In this document: positions 1 to 10,200 of the stretch, piece after piece
Numbering within the stretch: position 1 is the stretch's first letter
Layout of the letters: the number at the start of each line of letters is the position of its first letter
Source: Moniliella sp. 'wahieum'
Lineage: Eukaryota > Basidiomycota > Moniliellomycetes > Moniliellales > Moniliellaceae
DNA length: 64,000 bases
Assembly: GCA_003971905.1 (NCBI GenBank)
Contig: RSEE01000002.1
Span: forward strand, 1,240,001 to 1,304,000
Direction of reading: 5' to 3'
Position numbers and translations under genes: made by a program
Notes under the pieces: generated by a model
The model's input: the letters and a program-made list of their open reading frames with translations, nothing else
The model's database searches: none
What the model was told of the DNA's origin: nothing

Positions 1-762
1 CAGTCGGAGCTCAGGCTCTCAGGCACGTGGCCGCGTCTGCGCACTGTGGCGCCCCGCCGGCCCCAGCCGTGCAGCGGAGCGGCGTGGAGCCACACTGGCG
101 CCGTGCGGCTGCAGCTGCCCTCGGCTGCTCCCCACATTCAGGCTGGCAGGCTGCACGCTGCAAGCTCCAGATCGCAGAGCTTCAGGCTTCGCCCGGAGCC
201 GGGCAAGCACTGGCGCAGCGCAGTGGCTAGTGGCTAGTGGTTCTGGCCAAGCGAGCGCGGCGCTGCCGGCAGACGGCGCTGGGCCACATTGTGCCCGCTC
301 CCACGTCACACACCGCGCGGTGCCTGCGCGGTGCCTGCCAGGGCGCACCGCTGCGTGCCGGTCCGCTGCCGCGCCTCGGCACACGCGGGCACGGCGCCAG
401 TGCAGCCAGGGGGCGGTGACATGTGGCAAGGCGCATGGCATGTGGCATGTGGCACGTGTGATGCAGGCGAGCAGTGTGATGCGTGACGGCCGCCTGACAG
501 CGCGGCCTCCCCCGGTGAGCCAGTCCCAGTCGTGGCGTCGCGGCGACCGGCGGCTGCTCTGATCGGGATCGCTCAGCCGCTCCTCCCTTGGCGCCAGCGC
601 CGCCAGGAGACCCCCGCCCGCGTTGGTGCGCGCCAGGCTGCCCAATTGAAACCAAGCCTGCCCGCCTCTCCCCGCTGCCCTTCCGTCTCCCTCGGCCGAC
701 CCACCACCCGCGTCCTCCGCCCAACCCCCAACCCCCTGCCGCCGCCCGGCGTGAGATTGCAC
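1..762. other. No gene seen at window start; probable upstream region
   Basis: Very GC-rich sequence. Long open frames exist on both strands, but they are low-complexity Arg/Ala/Gly/Pro translations typical of GC-rich shadow frames, and none shows a recognisable domain. It probably holds the promoter and 5' leader of the YABBY-like gene that follows. Confidence 0.4.
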
Positions 763-1436
763 ATGTCCGGCTACCACGCGTACGCGCTGCCCCCCCACTA
801 TCGCCGCCCCCCGCGCCCGCCGTCGGCCTCGCCACGCCCCACCTGGACGACTGTCTGCTGACCGACCCGCGCCTCGGCCCCTCCCTCCTCTCCTCCCAGC
901 CCACCTACCGCTCTCTCCCCCCCTGGAGCTCCTCGCCCCCCTCGACCCCAACACCGCCTTTGCCCCCACCTCTGCCCTCGTGCCCCCTCCCCCACCCCAC
1001 CCGGACTGGGCCGCGTCGCCCCCCCCCCAGGCTCGACCTGCCGCGCCCGCGGAGCACATGCCCCCCTCTTCCACATCCCCTCCACCCATGCGCCGCCTGT
1101 CCCGGACGCGCCCCTGTTCGCCTCGCTCGCGCCCGATGTCGTTCCCGCCCCCGCGCCAGGTCCGCTCGCCCACCCGCCCGTCAAGCGAACGCGCACACCC
1201 AAAAGCGCTTGAACAATCCGGCCAAGCAGGACGAGTCTCCACCGCGGCGCAAGCGGCCTTGGTCCCCGTACAATGTGTACATGTCCAAGGCGGTCGCCTT
1301 GGTGCGCGCCCGCCGCGAAGGCATGACCCACAAAGAAGCGTTTGGCATCGCCGCCCATGAATGGCATTTCCACCCGACCAACCCCAAGAAGAAAGCCGAC
1401 GCAGAGGAGACGCCAGCGGCCAACACGTCTGCCTAG
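763..1436 (+). CDS. YABBY/HMG-fold-like DNA-binding protein
   Basis: The C-terminal part reads RPWSPYNVYMSKA, then a helix ending THKEAFGIAAHEWHFHP and a Lys-rich tail. This is the pattern of the YABBY domain and its fungal HMG-like relatives (a Pro-Ser/Tyr-Asn-x-Phe/Tyr-Met start and an HKEAF-x-x-AA-x-x-W core), so a small nuclear DNA-binding protein is likely. The segment before it is Pro/Ser-rich and probably disordered, with a basic KRTRTPK patch that could be a nuclear signal. The reading frame changes several times between 800 and 1215, for example at the A-run near 1200. The start is inferred from an ATG giving MSGYHAYALPP; the C-terminal domain and the TAG stop are secure. The target genes are unknown. 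Confidence 0.6.
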
Positions 1437-2189
1437 CCATCTAGCCATGCTGCTCTTCACCCCTCCCCCTCCGCATCCCTCCCTGCCCGCGCGGCCCCCG
1501 CCCCGTATCCTCTTTTTTGCTTCTTGCACACCCGTCGAACGTTGACCTTGAACGTTGACTTTACTCTCCCTCGCCTGGGTCCATCCCCCTCCTGCTCTGT
1601 TCCAGCCGTACATACTGTCTGTGTCCTCTTTGCCTCTTGATGTGGCTCCTGCTTGACCCCACTCATGCCCTATCCCATTGCTGCCGAGACGCTTCAGGCG
1701 GGCTGCACAGCGGGCTCAAGTGACTATACCTAGTCGCATCGTACTCGTACTGCCTTCATAGAGAGGGGCTGCTGGCCTGCCGGCGCAGCATGCATGCAGC
1801 TTTCCCATCCTCTCTCCCCCTCCCCCTGTTATTTGTCCTTGGTTTCGTTTCCCTTCTGCCTATGGAGAAGATCGAATGCGATGCCCATATGGCCCACGTA
1901 TTCCAGCTGTGATGGCTTTCTAAAAACGCGTGGTCTTGCCCAGGATGGCGGCGATAGGAGAACATGGACCCAGACAAAGGCAACCCGGTATAGCAAGTAT
2001 GGATACGAGCCAAGATGGCAGAGAGCCGAAAAGAAGGTCAAACTTTCTCTCGCTCGGGTGGTGGGGAAGGGGCGAGCACATGCATCATCGTTTAGTTCAA
2101 GGCAAGTGCCCATTCGTTTTTGGATTTCCAACCTACTTGTTCCGCCAACCAGCTGCTCCACCTCGACCCGACCGCTGGTGCGACCAATC
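1437..2189. other. Intergenic, no gene seen
   Basis: Convergent gap between the YABBY-like gene and the PhzF gene, so it should hold both 3' ends. It is pyrimidine-rich at the left. Open frames here have no family signature and I see no RNA gene. Confidence 0.4.
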
Positions 2190-3122
2190 TTAGATGACCA
2201 CTTTGCCCTCGATGCAGGTAACCGTCTCGCCGCCAATCCAAATGTTGTCCGAGTCGGAGCGGACGTGGACTCGGCCTTGGCGGCCGAGGATGGTGCCTTG
2301 GCTACAGAGGTACGAAGCAGGTGCCTTGCCTGTCCGGATGAGCCATTGGGCCGCTGCAGCACTGCGCGGGAAGAGGAAGGTCAGGCATTTGGATCCAAGC
2401 CGAGAGCACAGCCGGGGAAAGGGCAAGTAGAACGTACTTAAAGCTGCCGGTGATCGGGTCTTCGTCCACCCCCGTCTCGGGGTAGAACATGCGGCATTCA
2501 AAGTCTGGCGTGCCGGGCTTGGGAGAGAGGTAGGGAGCAATGAACCCCCATCCGGAGCCTGAGTCAATGGCACGCAAAGCGCTCATGTTGGGCTCAAGCG
2601 CCAACACGTCCTCGGCCGAAGAGAGGAGAAAGATGTGAAAGTCAGGCCCGTTGGTCATGCGTCGCGAAGCTTGCACCAGCTCCGCTTGGCACCCACACGC
2701 CTCCAGTCCCTTTTGCGCCAGGCCCGGGTCCACCTCCTCGTCCACTCGCAGCGGCGGCGCAGCCAAACTCAGCCGCCCGTCAATCCGCTTGATCCGCACC
2801 GCGCCCACCCCGCACTGCTGCACCAGCTCGTCCTTCGTCTGGCCGGTAAGTGCGAGCCAGGCATGCGCCGATCCGAGGGTAGGATGCCCAGCAAACGGCA
2901 GCTCGCTCTGCGGGGTAAAGATGCGCACATGGTAGTCCGCGCCGGCCTCGGTGGGGGCAAAAGAAAGGTGGTTTCGCTCAAGTTGGTCCAATTGGCAAAC
3001 TGCTGCATTTGCTCCGTCGTCAGGCCCGTCGCATCCTGCACCACCGCCACGGGGTTCCCCGTGTACCCGGCCGTGGGGGAGAGGGTAAAGACGTCAACTT
3101 GCACAAAGGGACGGCTGGTCAT
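2190..3122 (-). CDS. PhzF-family isomerase-like protein
   Basis: The protein opens with [13 protein letters not shown] and GNPVAVV, then LSETTF, which carries the conserved catalytic Glu of the PhzF fold. [22 protein letters not shown] and a C-terminal [13 protein letters not shown] follow. These are the landmarks of the phenazine-biosynthesis-like (PhzF/YHI9) family of diaminopimelate-epimerase-fold enzymes. In fungi the substrate is generally unknown and no phenazine genes are nearby, so a phenazine role should not be assumed. One intron, 2362-2437 (76 nt, GTACGT...CAG), rejoins to give GSFNAAAAQWL. One frame break near 2957 is mended by an extra T in the run before the AGADY segment. Length, about 285 aa, is normal for the family. 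Confidence 0.9.
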
Positions 3123-4255
3123 GGGGCCAAAGGGTGGGTGTGGGGGTGAGGCAGCCAAGGGTATGGTGGTGGGGGACTTAAATGGGCCCCAGCGACGCAC
3201 TGGCCACCTCTTGCTTTTGACTTTTTTTGACTCGACAGCTTGGCGCTGGCGTTTCCGTCAATATTGGCTTGACCCGGTTCCTGCTCAGCCTGAGCGACTG
3301 ACTCTGTTATTAACTCCGAGGGACCGTCAGATCCTCCCGACCAAGCTCGTGTCGGTGTCCGCGTCCCAGCCAAAAGGAGCCCTATCGCCGTCAGAGCTCA
3401 GCAAAGCCGCGCGTGGGCCGAGAGTAGCCGACCGCGCCCGACGGCCATGGCTCGTCTGCCCAGGGATCCAAGGCATCGACTATCTCCGTTTCAAGCGCTC
3501 ACCACGACGGCCAAGATGGGCTCGAACAGACTAGAACTGCCAGTTACGAATCATAGGAGTGGGCTGCTGCTTCCTTTTGGTCGTTTTGCTATTGCACGGA
3601 CTCGTCGAAGGGCAGGAGGTCCTGTTTGCTCAGCTGGCCTCAAAAGCGGCCAAGACGTCCAGTCCAAAAGTCCAAATACACCCTCGCTAGCATGCGCAAC
3701 AGCGCGCGGGGAACAGGCGGCGGGCAGAGCTGTCGGTGCTACTCAACGGCACCCCCCGGCCACGCACGCAGTGGTTGGGGTGGATGGATCATGAGCGCGC
3801 ACCCGCAGCCGTTGGCGGCGGGTGGCGGGCAGCAAGCAGAGGCCCACGCGCAGCCCCCCACCAGGAGGAGCGCCAGCGGCCAGCCCCGGGCACGTCACGT
3901 GCACCGCGCGCGGGCGAGTAGTTCGTTAGTCACATGGCGCCAGGCGGAATGGCGGCCAGCAGCGGCATTCCAAATTCCGCTTTTCTTCTGGTGGGGCTCG
4001 GCCAGCAAGTTTCCCGGCGGGCGGGCGGCGAAGGCTGCGCTGGGCTTCCCACCGTCCATTCCCGATGCGCGTCTCGGTCGTGGCGGCGATGCGCGCCAGT
4101 CCCCTGTCCGCAATGCGCTTCACCGCGCCGTCGCTCTGCGCGCCACGCCCTGTGCCCCGCTGGCCGTCACGCCCGCTGCGCGCCTGCACGCCTCGGCGCC
4201 CGTCGAGACCCGCTCGCGCTTGCGCAAAAAGCTGTTTGGCCACCACGACCAGGGC
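3123..4255. other. Intergenic between divergent genes; possible uS4m presequence at the right end
   Basis: Divergent gap that must hold the PhzF and uS4m promoters. A frame open upstream of 4256 is rich in Arg/Ala, and an ATG at 4065 in another frame begins MRVSVVAAMRASPLSAMR, which resembles a mitochondrial targeting sequence. The uS4m start may therefore lie as far left as 4065. No other gene is supported. Confidence 0.35.
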
Positions 4256-5745
4256 ATGCTGCCGCGCATGTCGTGGAACGTGCACAACCTCTACAACATC
4301 CTCAACCGTACCTTCAACCCGCGCAAGCGAAGCGAGATCTACTTCAACCGCTCCAACGGCACCGTCTACCAGCAACGGTTTAAGGCCAAGCGCTTTGCCC
4401 GTGGCTACCACGGCGACTGGATCCAAGAGGGCCGTTTCAAGCGCTACTTTGTCCCGCTCCGCCTGCCTTCGTTCAACCAGGGCGGCACCTCGGCCGGGCT
4501 CAACAAGGGCGCTCGAGAACAGGCAAATGTGGCGAACCAGGTGGTGGACATTGGCGGGTACCAGGTGGCCCAGTCCCCGCTCTCGGCCGCCCGGGAGCAG
4601 TATGCGTCGGATACGCTCTGACCAGTGCTGAGACCAGCCTCCGATGGCGCAGCTGTACGTGCGTGACGTGGAGCGTGGCCTGGACGTGGTGGTTTCCGGC
4701 GTGCTTTGCCTCGTCGGTCTACAAGGCCCGCTCGCTCATCCTCGGCGGACACGTCAAGTTGAACGGCGTGGTGGTGACCAACCCGGGTCTGTGGCTCGAA
4801 CCGGGCGACTTGGTTCAGGTCTCCGTCTCGCATCCCCTTTCTGCGGTACACGGAGAAGGAGCTGAAGAAGCTCAAGGGGGCCGAAACGGGCGCGCTGGAG
4901 GTGGAGGCAGAGGCGGAGGCGGAGGAAGCGTCGGAGAACCGGAGGTGCAAGAGGAGGCCAAGGCCGAGGCAGCAGCCGAGGAAGAAGGAAAGTCTTCCGA
5001 CGACAAGGACGCCGCGGCGGAGGCTGCTTCCTCCGAGATGCAGGCGGTGCAGGATGAGATCAAGGAGGAAAAAGCAGAGAAGGCAGCCAAGGAAGCCAAA
5101 AGGAAGAACAAGGGCGAGAAGGAACCGTTGCCAAGGGTGTGCGTCCGTTCACCCCGGTTCCCTATGCCGCCTCCTTCCTCTTTGTTCCTCCGCACCTCGA
5201 AGTCAGCTGGACCACCTGCTCAGTGATCTTTATGCGCTACCCTACCATTACCGTCCGCAAGGAGACCAGGCGGCCCGGCTCGGGCTTCCGCAACCGCACC
5301 ACCACCGGCCGGCAGGGCGCGCGGGAAGCTCTGGTCGGTCCGGGCGAGGGGTCCACCAGCGACGTCAAGTACGAGACGGACATTGCGTCTCCCTTCCCGC
5401 CGCCGGAGACATCTACAAGCTTTCCTGGGAGTGGTACCAGTCCACGTCGCCGCGCACGCGTGGGCAGGTGCGCAAGGTGCGCCAGATGGGCCGTACCGCC
5501 GCCACGGTCTCGTCTCGTCGCGGTCGATTGAGGCGTTCCACCTGACCCGTGCGCTGGTCAACAACGAGTTGGTCGAACGGCAAAGCACCAACGTTGCCTG
5601 GCTCCACAAGATGCGCGAGGAACACCAGCCCAAGCTCAGCGAACGTATGCTCACCAAGCGCCAGAAGAACACTGTGGAGCTGGCTAAGCGGGCACTGGCG
5701 CGCTCCGCCTCGCTCAAAAACCATCGCGAGCAGCCCAAGGCGTAG
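4256..5745 (+). CDS. NAM9: Mitochondrial small-subunit ribosomal protein uS4m (Nam9-like)
   Basis: The N-terminal part (MLPRMSWNVHNLYN, then QQRFKAKRFARGYHGDW) matches the fungal mitochondrial uS4 start, with its RAYHG-type motif. The S4 RNA-binding domain follows (ASSVYKARSLILGGHVKLNG, then PGDLVQVS), then a long Glu/Ala/Lys acidic insert of about 80 residues. A Nam9-type C-terminal module closes it (VPPHLEVSW, MRYPTIT, DIYKLSWEWYQ) with a charged tail ending LKNHREQPKA. The protein should bind 15S-type mitochondrial rRNA. The frame changes near 4620, 4705, 4845, 5130 and 5400, each fitting one lost base, and a small intron near 4620 cannot be excluded. A fungal uS4m of about 490 aa is normal. 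The acidic insert and the extended tail are variable parts. Confidence 0.87.
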
Positions 5746-6491
5746 AGGGGAGCAACTTGCATCGTATAATCTATGGTGCCCATTGCAACGCCCGCGACGT
5801 GGAGTGCCGCGGCGGCTGCAGATACTACCAAGGAGGGCAAACGCCTCGGATAGACGGGTTGTGCATAGTACTAGTAACACACAGGCCACGTGCGAGCAGA
5901 AAAAGGAGAGGGCAAGCAGGGACATCATATTCACAATGTTTTCTTTCAAGAACGTCGACCTGTTAGCCGCTTTCCACGCGACTCGCCCTTTGGAACTTGG
6001 TAACCCTGCAAAGCACTCTGCTTTTCAAGCTTCACGCCATCAGTCAGCAGTCAACTGTCGGCCGATCCCACTGGCATATTCATAGGGGGCTGAAGGTGCT
6101 GAAGCTTGACTTGAAGCTTGAAGCTTGAAGGCGGAAAAGCTGTGGAGGCTTGCAGAAGGTTAGCTAAAGTGGTGACTCTCGTGATGGCTGCGCTGGCGCT
6201 AATCATTAATCACAAGTCAGCTCTGCCTCCCGTGGCTTGCCGCTCCACACTGCCCCCGGCAAGCACCCCTGGACTCAGCCAGACTCACACTGCCCGTCTG
6301 CCTCCAGCCCACCCCGCGCTTCTCGCACGTGAGCACCTCCTTTACACCCAACGTTTCAACCGATACATCGCCTTCGCACCCAATAACTAGCCCAGCCTGT
6401 TGGCGCTCTCCTGAATCCCGCCTGCGCCTCCCATTCACCCCCTTCTCACCCACCACATACTCCCACCCGTCCCCTCCCACCCACGCTCGCC
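5746..6491. other. Intergenic, promoter of the expansin-like gene
   Basis: No coding signature seen. It carries the AAGCTTGAAGC repeat at 6101-6130 and a pyrimidine-rich leader (6230-6490) just before the expansin-like start. Confidence 0.4.
6101..6130. repeat. Short tandem repeat of TTGAAGC-type units
   Basis: Three imperfect copies of a 7-bp GAAGCTT-like unit lie about 360 bp upstream of the expansin-like start codon. A related perfect palindrome sits about 90 bp upstream of the sedolisin gene. Each contains an AAGCTT core. A regulatory role is only a guess. Confidence 0.6.
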
Positions 6492-7236
6492 ATGAAGTTG
6501 TTGACTGTTCTGTGCACCCTCGCTGTCCTGCCGCTTCCGTGGCCACTGCCTCATCCTCTCCCCTCCTTGCCCCTGGACAAGCCCGCGCTGCCAACAAAGC
6601 TCGTCACTCGGAACTCTCGCTGGAAAACGCTACCGCGTCTACTCGGGCGGACGGGGCACTTACTACACGGAAGCAAGATGGTACGTCCCTCCCTCTCTCC
6701 TACAGCTACATTTATTTGGCAGATCAATCGTCCCCCCTTCCCTGCACCACGTGATCTATTGTGCCCGAATCAGTGCGCGTGCGATGAATCGTGCTTGCTG
6801 ACGTTTTTGTGCTGCCCTCGGCCTCAAGATGAACCTGCTTGCGGTGGAAAGGCTCCCACGGACAGCAGCATGGCAGTTGCTGTTCCGCTGGCTCTCCGGC
6901 CCATTGCGGGCAATGGATCCATCTCCAGTATGTGCACCTTTCTCCTTTCCTCCTCCTTTCCTCCTTTCCTTTCCTCCTCTCCTCCTTTCCCCCTTCTTCA
7001 TTGGATCCTCCGGCCCGTTATTGCACGAAATGGATCCATCTCCAGTATGGTTCTGCGGGGGCTCTGCTGACTCACTTGCGGTTCGGCAGGTACAATGGCA
7101 AGTCGGTGTCCGCCAAGGTGGTGGACGAATGTGGAAGCTCGTGCAAGTCGAAGCACGATGTGGACATGACCAAGGCCGTCTTTGAAGAACTAGCGGACTT
7201 GTCGGTGGGGTGCTGAAGCCACTCAAGTTCGTGTGA
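6492..7236 (+). CDS. Secreted expansin-like / double-psi beta-barrel protein
   Basis: The start MKLLTVLCTLAVLPL is a clear signal peptide. Further on come RVYSGGRGTYYTEA, DEPACGGKAPTDSSMAVAV, YNGKSVSAKVVDECGSSC and DVDMTKAVFEELADLSVG. This is the order of the fungal DPBB/RlpA-expansin fold: GTYY, ACGG, a conserved Ser-Asp-x-Met-V/A-A, NGK, VVD-x-C and a D-x-D/S...F..L end. Such small proteins are secreted and often cell-wall or plant-cell-wall associated; none has a proven enzyme activity here. An intron begins GTACGT at 6682 and ends near 6828. A second ends at CAG 7089, with two possible donors at 6928 and 7045. The stop shown (TGA 7234-7236) assumes one lost G in the run at 7207, giving the family-typical end VLKPLKFV; as written the frame stops at 7216. 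Confidence 0.75.
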
Positions 7237-8006
7237 TGGAGGACAACTAAATCAGGTCGCTGCCGTCTTCCTCTTGCATTTCCCTCTCACACTCATTTGG
7301 CACTGCATACCCAGTAAGGTACACGTCTCCTTATCTCTCCATATTCCACCATCGTTTCGCTATTCCCGCTCGTGCGTATCCATTGCAAAACGCTTGTCGC
7401 TCTCTCATATCGACAGGGCGCCACCTTGGACCTTTCTATCCTCTTTTGCCTTCTCTTCTCCCGTACAAGGAAGACCAATTCAACCTACTACAAACTGTAT
7501 TACCTTCACACCCACTCCTGTCTTCGCACTTCCATCACACAGCGCTGGTTACCGGTTACCTCTCGTCTCATCTGCCCCCACACCTCGTCTCGCGACCGCT
7601 CCGGCCCTGCGGCTATCTTTCTTGGGGCACCCTCGGCATCTGGTTTTATTTGTTTTGTGCCACAGCGGGAAGGCAACTACCTTCGTTTGCGCACCAGTAC
7701 CGCCCTCCTGCCTTCCTGCCGTACGTAACAGCGTTTAGCCATGCGACCCACGGACGCCCTCTGACGCATGGAGGGGGATGTGACGCTCGTTCTTCGTCGC
7801 AATTTTAACTATAGTACTCTTGAGGGCACTGCTGTGATACGCCAGCCAGATTCGCTTTCCACGGCGCTTTGCTATAACGATGCCTTACGACATCGGAGGG
7901 GCAAAAAAGGGGACCTAATGGCTTTCGTCCCTCACCTCCCATCGTGCGCAGCACCAGGAATGCAGATTCAAACTTGCGGGTTATGTCCTTGCGGTACAAA
8001 AAAAGT
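7237..8006. other. Intergenic, no gene seen
   Basis: C/T-rich sequence with short open frames lacking any family signature. It probably holds the 3' end of the expansin-like gene. Confidence 0.4.
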
Positions 8007-8102
8007 GGTCAATATGAGGCTTGAACTCATGACCTTGGCATTTACTACAGCTCCGGCTGGATGCTATTAGTACCACGCTCTGACCAACTGAGCTAATCGA
8101 CC
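8007..8102 (-). tRNA. tRNA-Ile, anticodon AAU, with 23-nt intron
   Basis: On the minus strand the acceptor arms GGTCGAT and ATTGACC pair over seven positions with one G-U. The D arm has the A-box TAGCTCAGTTGG and the T arm has the B-box GAGTTCAAGCC. The anticodon stem TGGTA/TGCCA closes a loop reading CTAATA...A. A 23-nt intron interrupts it one base 3' of the anticodon, the canonical place. Removing it leaves a 73-nt tRNA with anticodon AAU, which after A34-to-I editing reads Ile codons. Confidence 0.95.
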
Positions 8103-9441
8103 AGGTTGAAATATCCTGTTCCAACTTCTACTTTGTGGTTGAAGGCAGGGGTGCTCGATCATTGGCGTGAGATGGACACGCTTGCACTCTTATGCCACCC
8201 TGATACATCATCGGCTCACAGGCCGATGCCCTCAAGCGCATCAGGGGACTTTGGGTGCCAAGCCTCAGACCTCAAGACAGACTAGATGGCAGCGACCGGC
8301 CAGGTGGGCACGCAAGGGTGGCCTTGAAGCGCGATCGGACTTTGTGGATGGGCGGCAATAGAAGAGTGTGGGGCTGACGGGTTCGGTCCATCGCGTCTGC
8401 GACAAAAGCGACGGGGTCCCGCAGCCCCGTTCAACGTTCACTATATAGCTTCACTAGTCGCTACTCATCAAGCCGTCAGTCTCAGTCTGCTCCTAGTCCA
8501 GTTAAGACTGCTGGACTTGGGCTAACGCGCTAACGGTGCAACACGCTCAGCAGCGTATGCGCCCAGCCAGCCGGCGCTCCGCTCCCACCAAGACGCCACC
8601 TCCAACGCCACCCCAACGCCACCGGCACACCGCCACCGCGTCATGGCGCGCAAAACGTCGTGCGCGAAGGCGCAGCGCATGATACAGTGACCATATACAT
8701 GAGTGGGCATAATACTAAGGCATTACATGTCGGCTCTCTTTTCTCCCTCGTGTAGAAGAGACCAGCCCAGAGCAACGAGCAACATACAGGCCAGCGATGT
8801 CTACGATCTGAGAGAAGATAAGGATGAACACCGGATCGCCACAACCTACAGCTCTGTGTCATTATGCCGTTGCATGCGGAAGAGAGTCTGGTCAGGTATG
8901 TGGAGGAGTAGTGTCCCTGGACGGTTGGAGAGCGAGGGAGTTCTCACAGAGTTTCGATCAAGTGTCGGCTTGAGCGTACGCTCTTGTCGTGACTTAAAGG
9001 TGATAATACACCCCACACACACATCCGGACCTCCGTGGACCCATTTTCGTCCTTTGTACCCTTCCCCATGTCCGATTTCCCAGCCCCGGCATGAGCAAGC
9101 CATTTTCGGCGTACCATGTGCACCTATCGGTTTCGTTTATTCTCTGTGCCAGTTGTGCAGTTTGTCTTTCCCAATCCTCTTCCACCTCCTTGATCAGGAG
9201 AAGCGCTTTGCTAGCATTGGCTATACGCACGAGATCTGTGGAGATCGGCTGACCAAAGATACCTCTTGAGGAGAACAAAGAGCTGAGACGGGCAAGCCAC
9301 CCCAGGCACCTGTTGATCAGTCCAACGCTCCTCCTCGCGGTTGACCAGGCATCTTTGAATCAGTGCCTACTTCGAATTATCAGTCTACGCACCAGTCTTT
9401 CCTGTGGTGGCCCAACTAAGGCCCCGCGTCTTCATCCGCAT
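8103..9441. other. Intergenic, no gene supported
   Basis: Mixed-composition sequence. A 94-codon minus frame at 8994-9278 and a 188-codon plus frame overlap it, but neither shows a recognisable domain. The left part should include the tRNA upstream region. Confidence 0.35.
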
Positions 9442-10200
9442 ATGCCGGGCGAAAAGGAGGCGGACACGGCGCCGAAGAAGAAGAGTGAGGTTGGAACGAC
9501 CAATCCTCCTCGGTGGCAAAGCTTGAAGGACTCTGTTTCTCAGCCGTTATCAGGGAGCCTCAAGGGATCCTTTTCCCGGCCATTTTCGAAGGAGCGCAGT
9601 AGCACCAGCCCGCCTTCTTCGTTTGTGCCGACATCGGCGTTCCAGGCGTACCTTGGTCGATCTCAAAGAACGCTGGCCAACAGTAGGACTAGCCACAGCG
9701 GGAGCACCCAGCGGCAAGACCGTCTCCCCAAAGCGCCTTCCTCTTCTACACATGGGAGCGCAGGATCAAGCACAACAGACAAAACGGGCTCCCAATTCGT
9801 CGATACCTCCTCTTCACTCGGAATGGGACGGGAAACGGTTTCCCTATTTGACAACGAGGAGGATGCGGAGCCTGAACCTCATTGGCTCTACGAGGCATGG
9901 AACAAGGACGAAAGCACCAGTCAACGGGGTGCCTCATTGCCCTCTCACAGAGGTAGCCTGTCGTCCCATCTCTGGACGAACGAACAGATCGTTTCTCCTT
10001 GGCCAACGGGGCTGCGTGGCAACGAACGGCAATCGTTGACGCGTCGGCAGTACGGCCTCTCCGTCATTACCGCCTCGTCTTCCGTTCCGACAATTTCTCA
10101 GAAGCCCTGCCTGCCCTGCCCCCAACTGTCCCTGGCCAGAAAAAAGCTGATAGCAGATCTGTTGCTTCCCACCTCGACCGACACACGGAGAACAAAGTAG
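9442..10200 (+). CDS. Unknown Ser-rich, probably disordered protein
   Basis: A single uninterrupted frame of about 252 codons begins MPGEKEADTAPKKKSEVG. I do not recognise it. It is Ser/Thr/Arg-rich with an SLKDSVSQPLSGSLKGSFS stretch that looks like a phospho-regulated, unstructured region. A short acidic patch (LFDNEEDAEPEPHWLYEAW) in the middle is the most structured-looking part. There is no signal peptide or membrane segment. That the frame is unbroken over 750 bp, in a window where real genes are often broken by indels, supports coding only weakly. The in-frame ATG at 9313 is less likely than 9442, since the segment between them looks non-coding. Its low-complexity style resembles the N-terminus of the Rom2-like copy at 58 kb, but I see no clear homology. 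Confidence 0.42.
   Translation: MPGEKEADTAPKKKSEVGTTNPPRWQSLKDSVSQPLSGSLKGSFSRPFSKERSSTSPPSSFVPTSAFQAYLGRSQRTLANSRTSHSGSTQRQDRLPKAPSSSTHGSAGSSTTDKTGSQFVDTSSSLGMGRETVSLFDNEEDAEPEPHWLYEAWNKDESTSQRGASLPSHRGSLSSHLWTNEQIVSPWPTGLRGNERQSLTRRQYGLSVITASSSVPTISQKPCLPCPQLSLARKKLIADLLLPTSTDTRRTK

Noticed and set aside
19-1440. 473-codon minus-strand frame
   Set aside because: Arg/Gly/Ala low-complexity translation antisense to the YABBY-like gene; a GC-rich shadow frame with no domain.
2190-3122. Phenazine biosynthesis gene cluster
   Set aside because: The PhzF family is widespread outside phenazine producers and no other phz-type gene is present.
8994-9278. 94-codon minus frame with a helix-like N-terminal half
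   Set aside because: No family match, no splice partners and a non-protein-like C-terminal half; not enough to call a gene.
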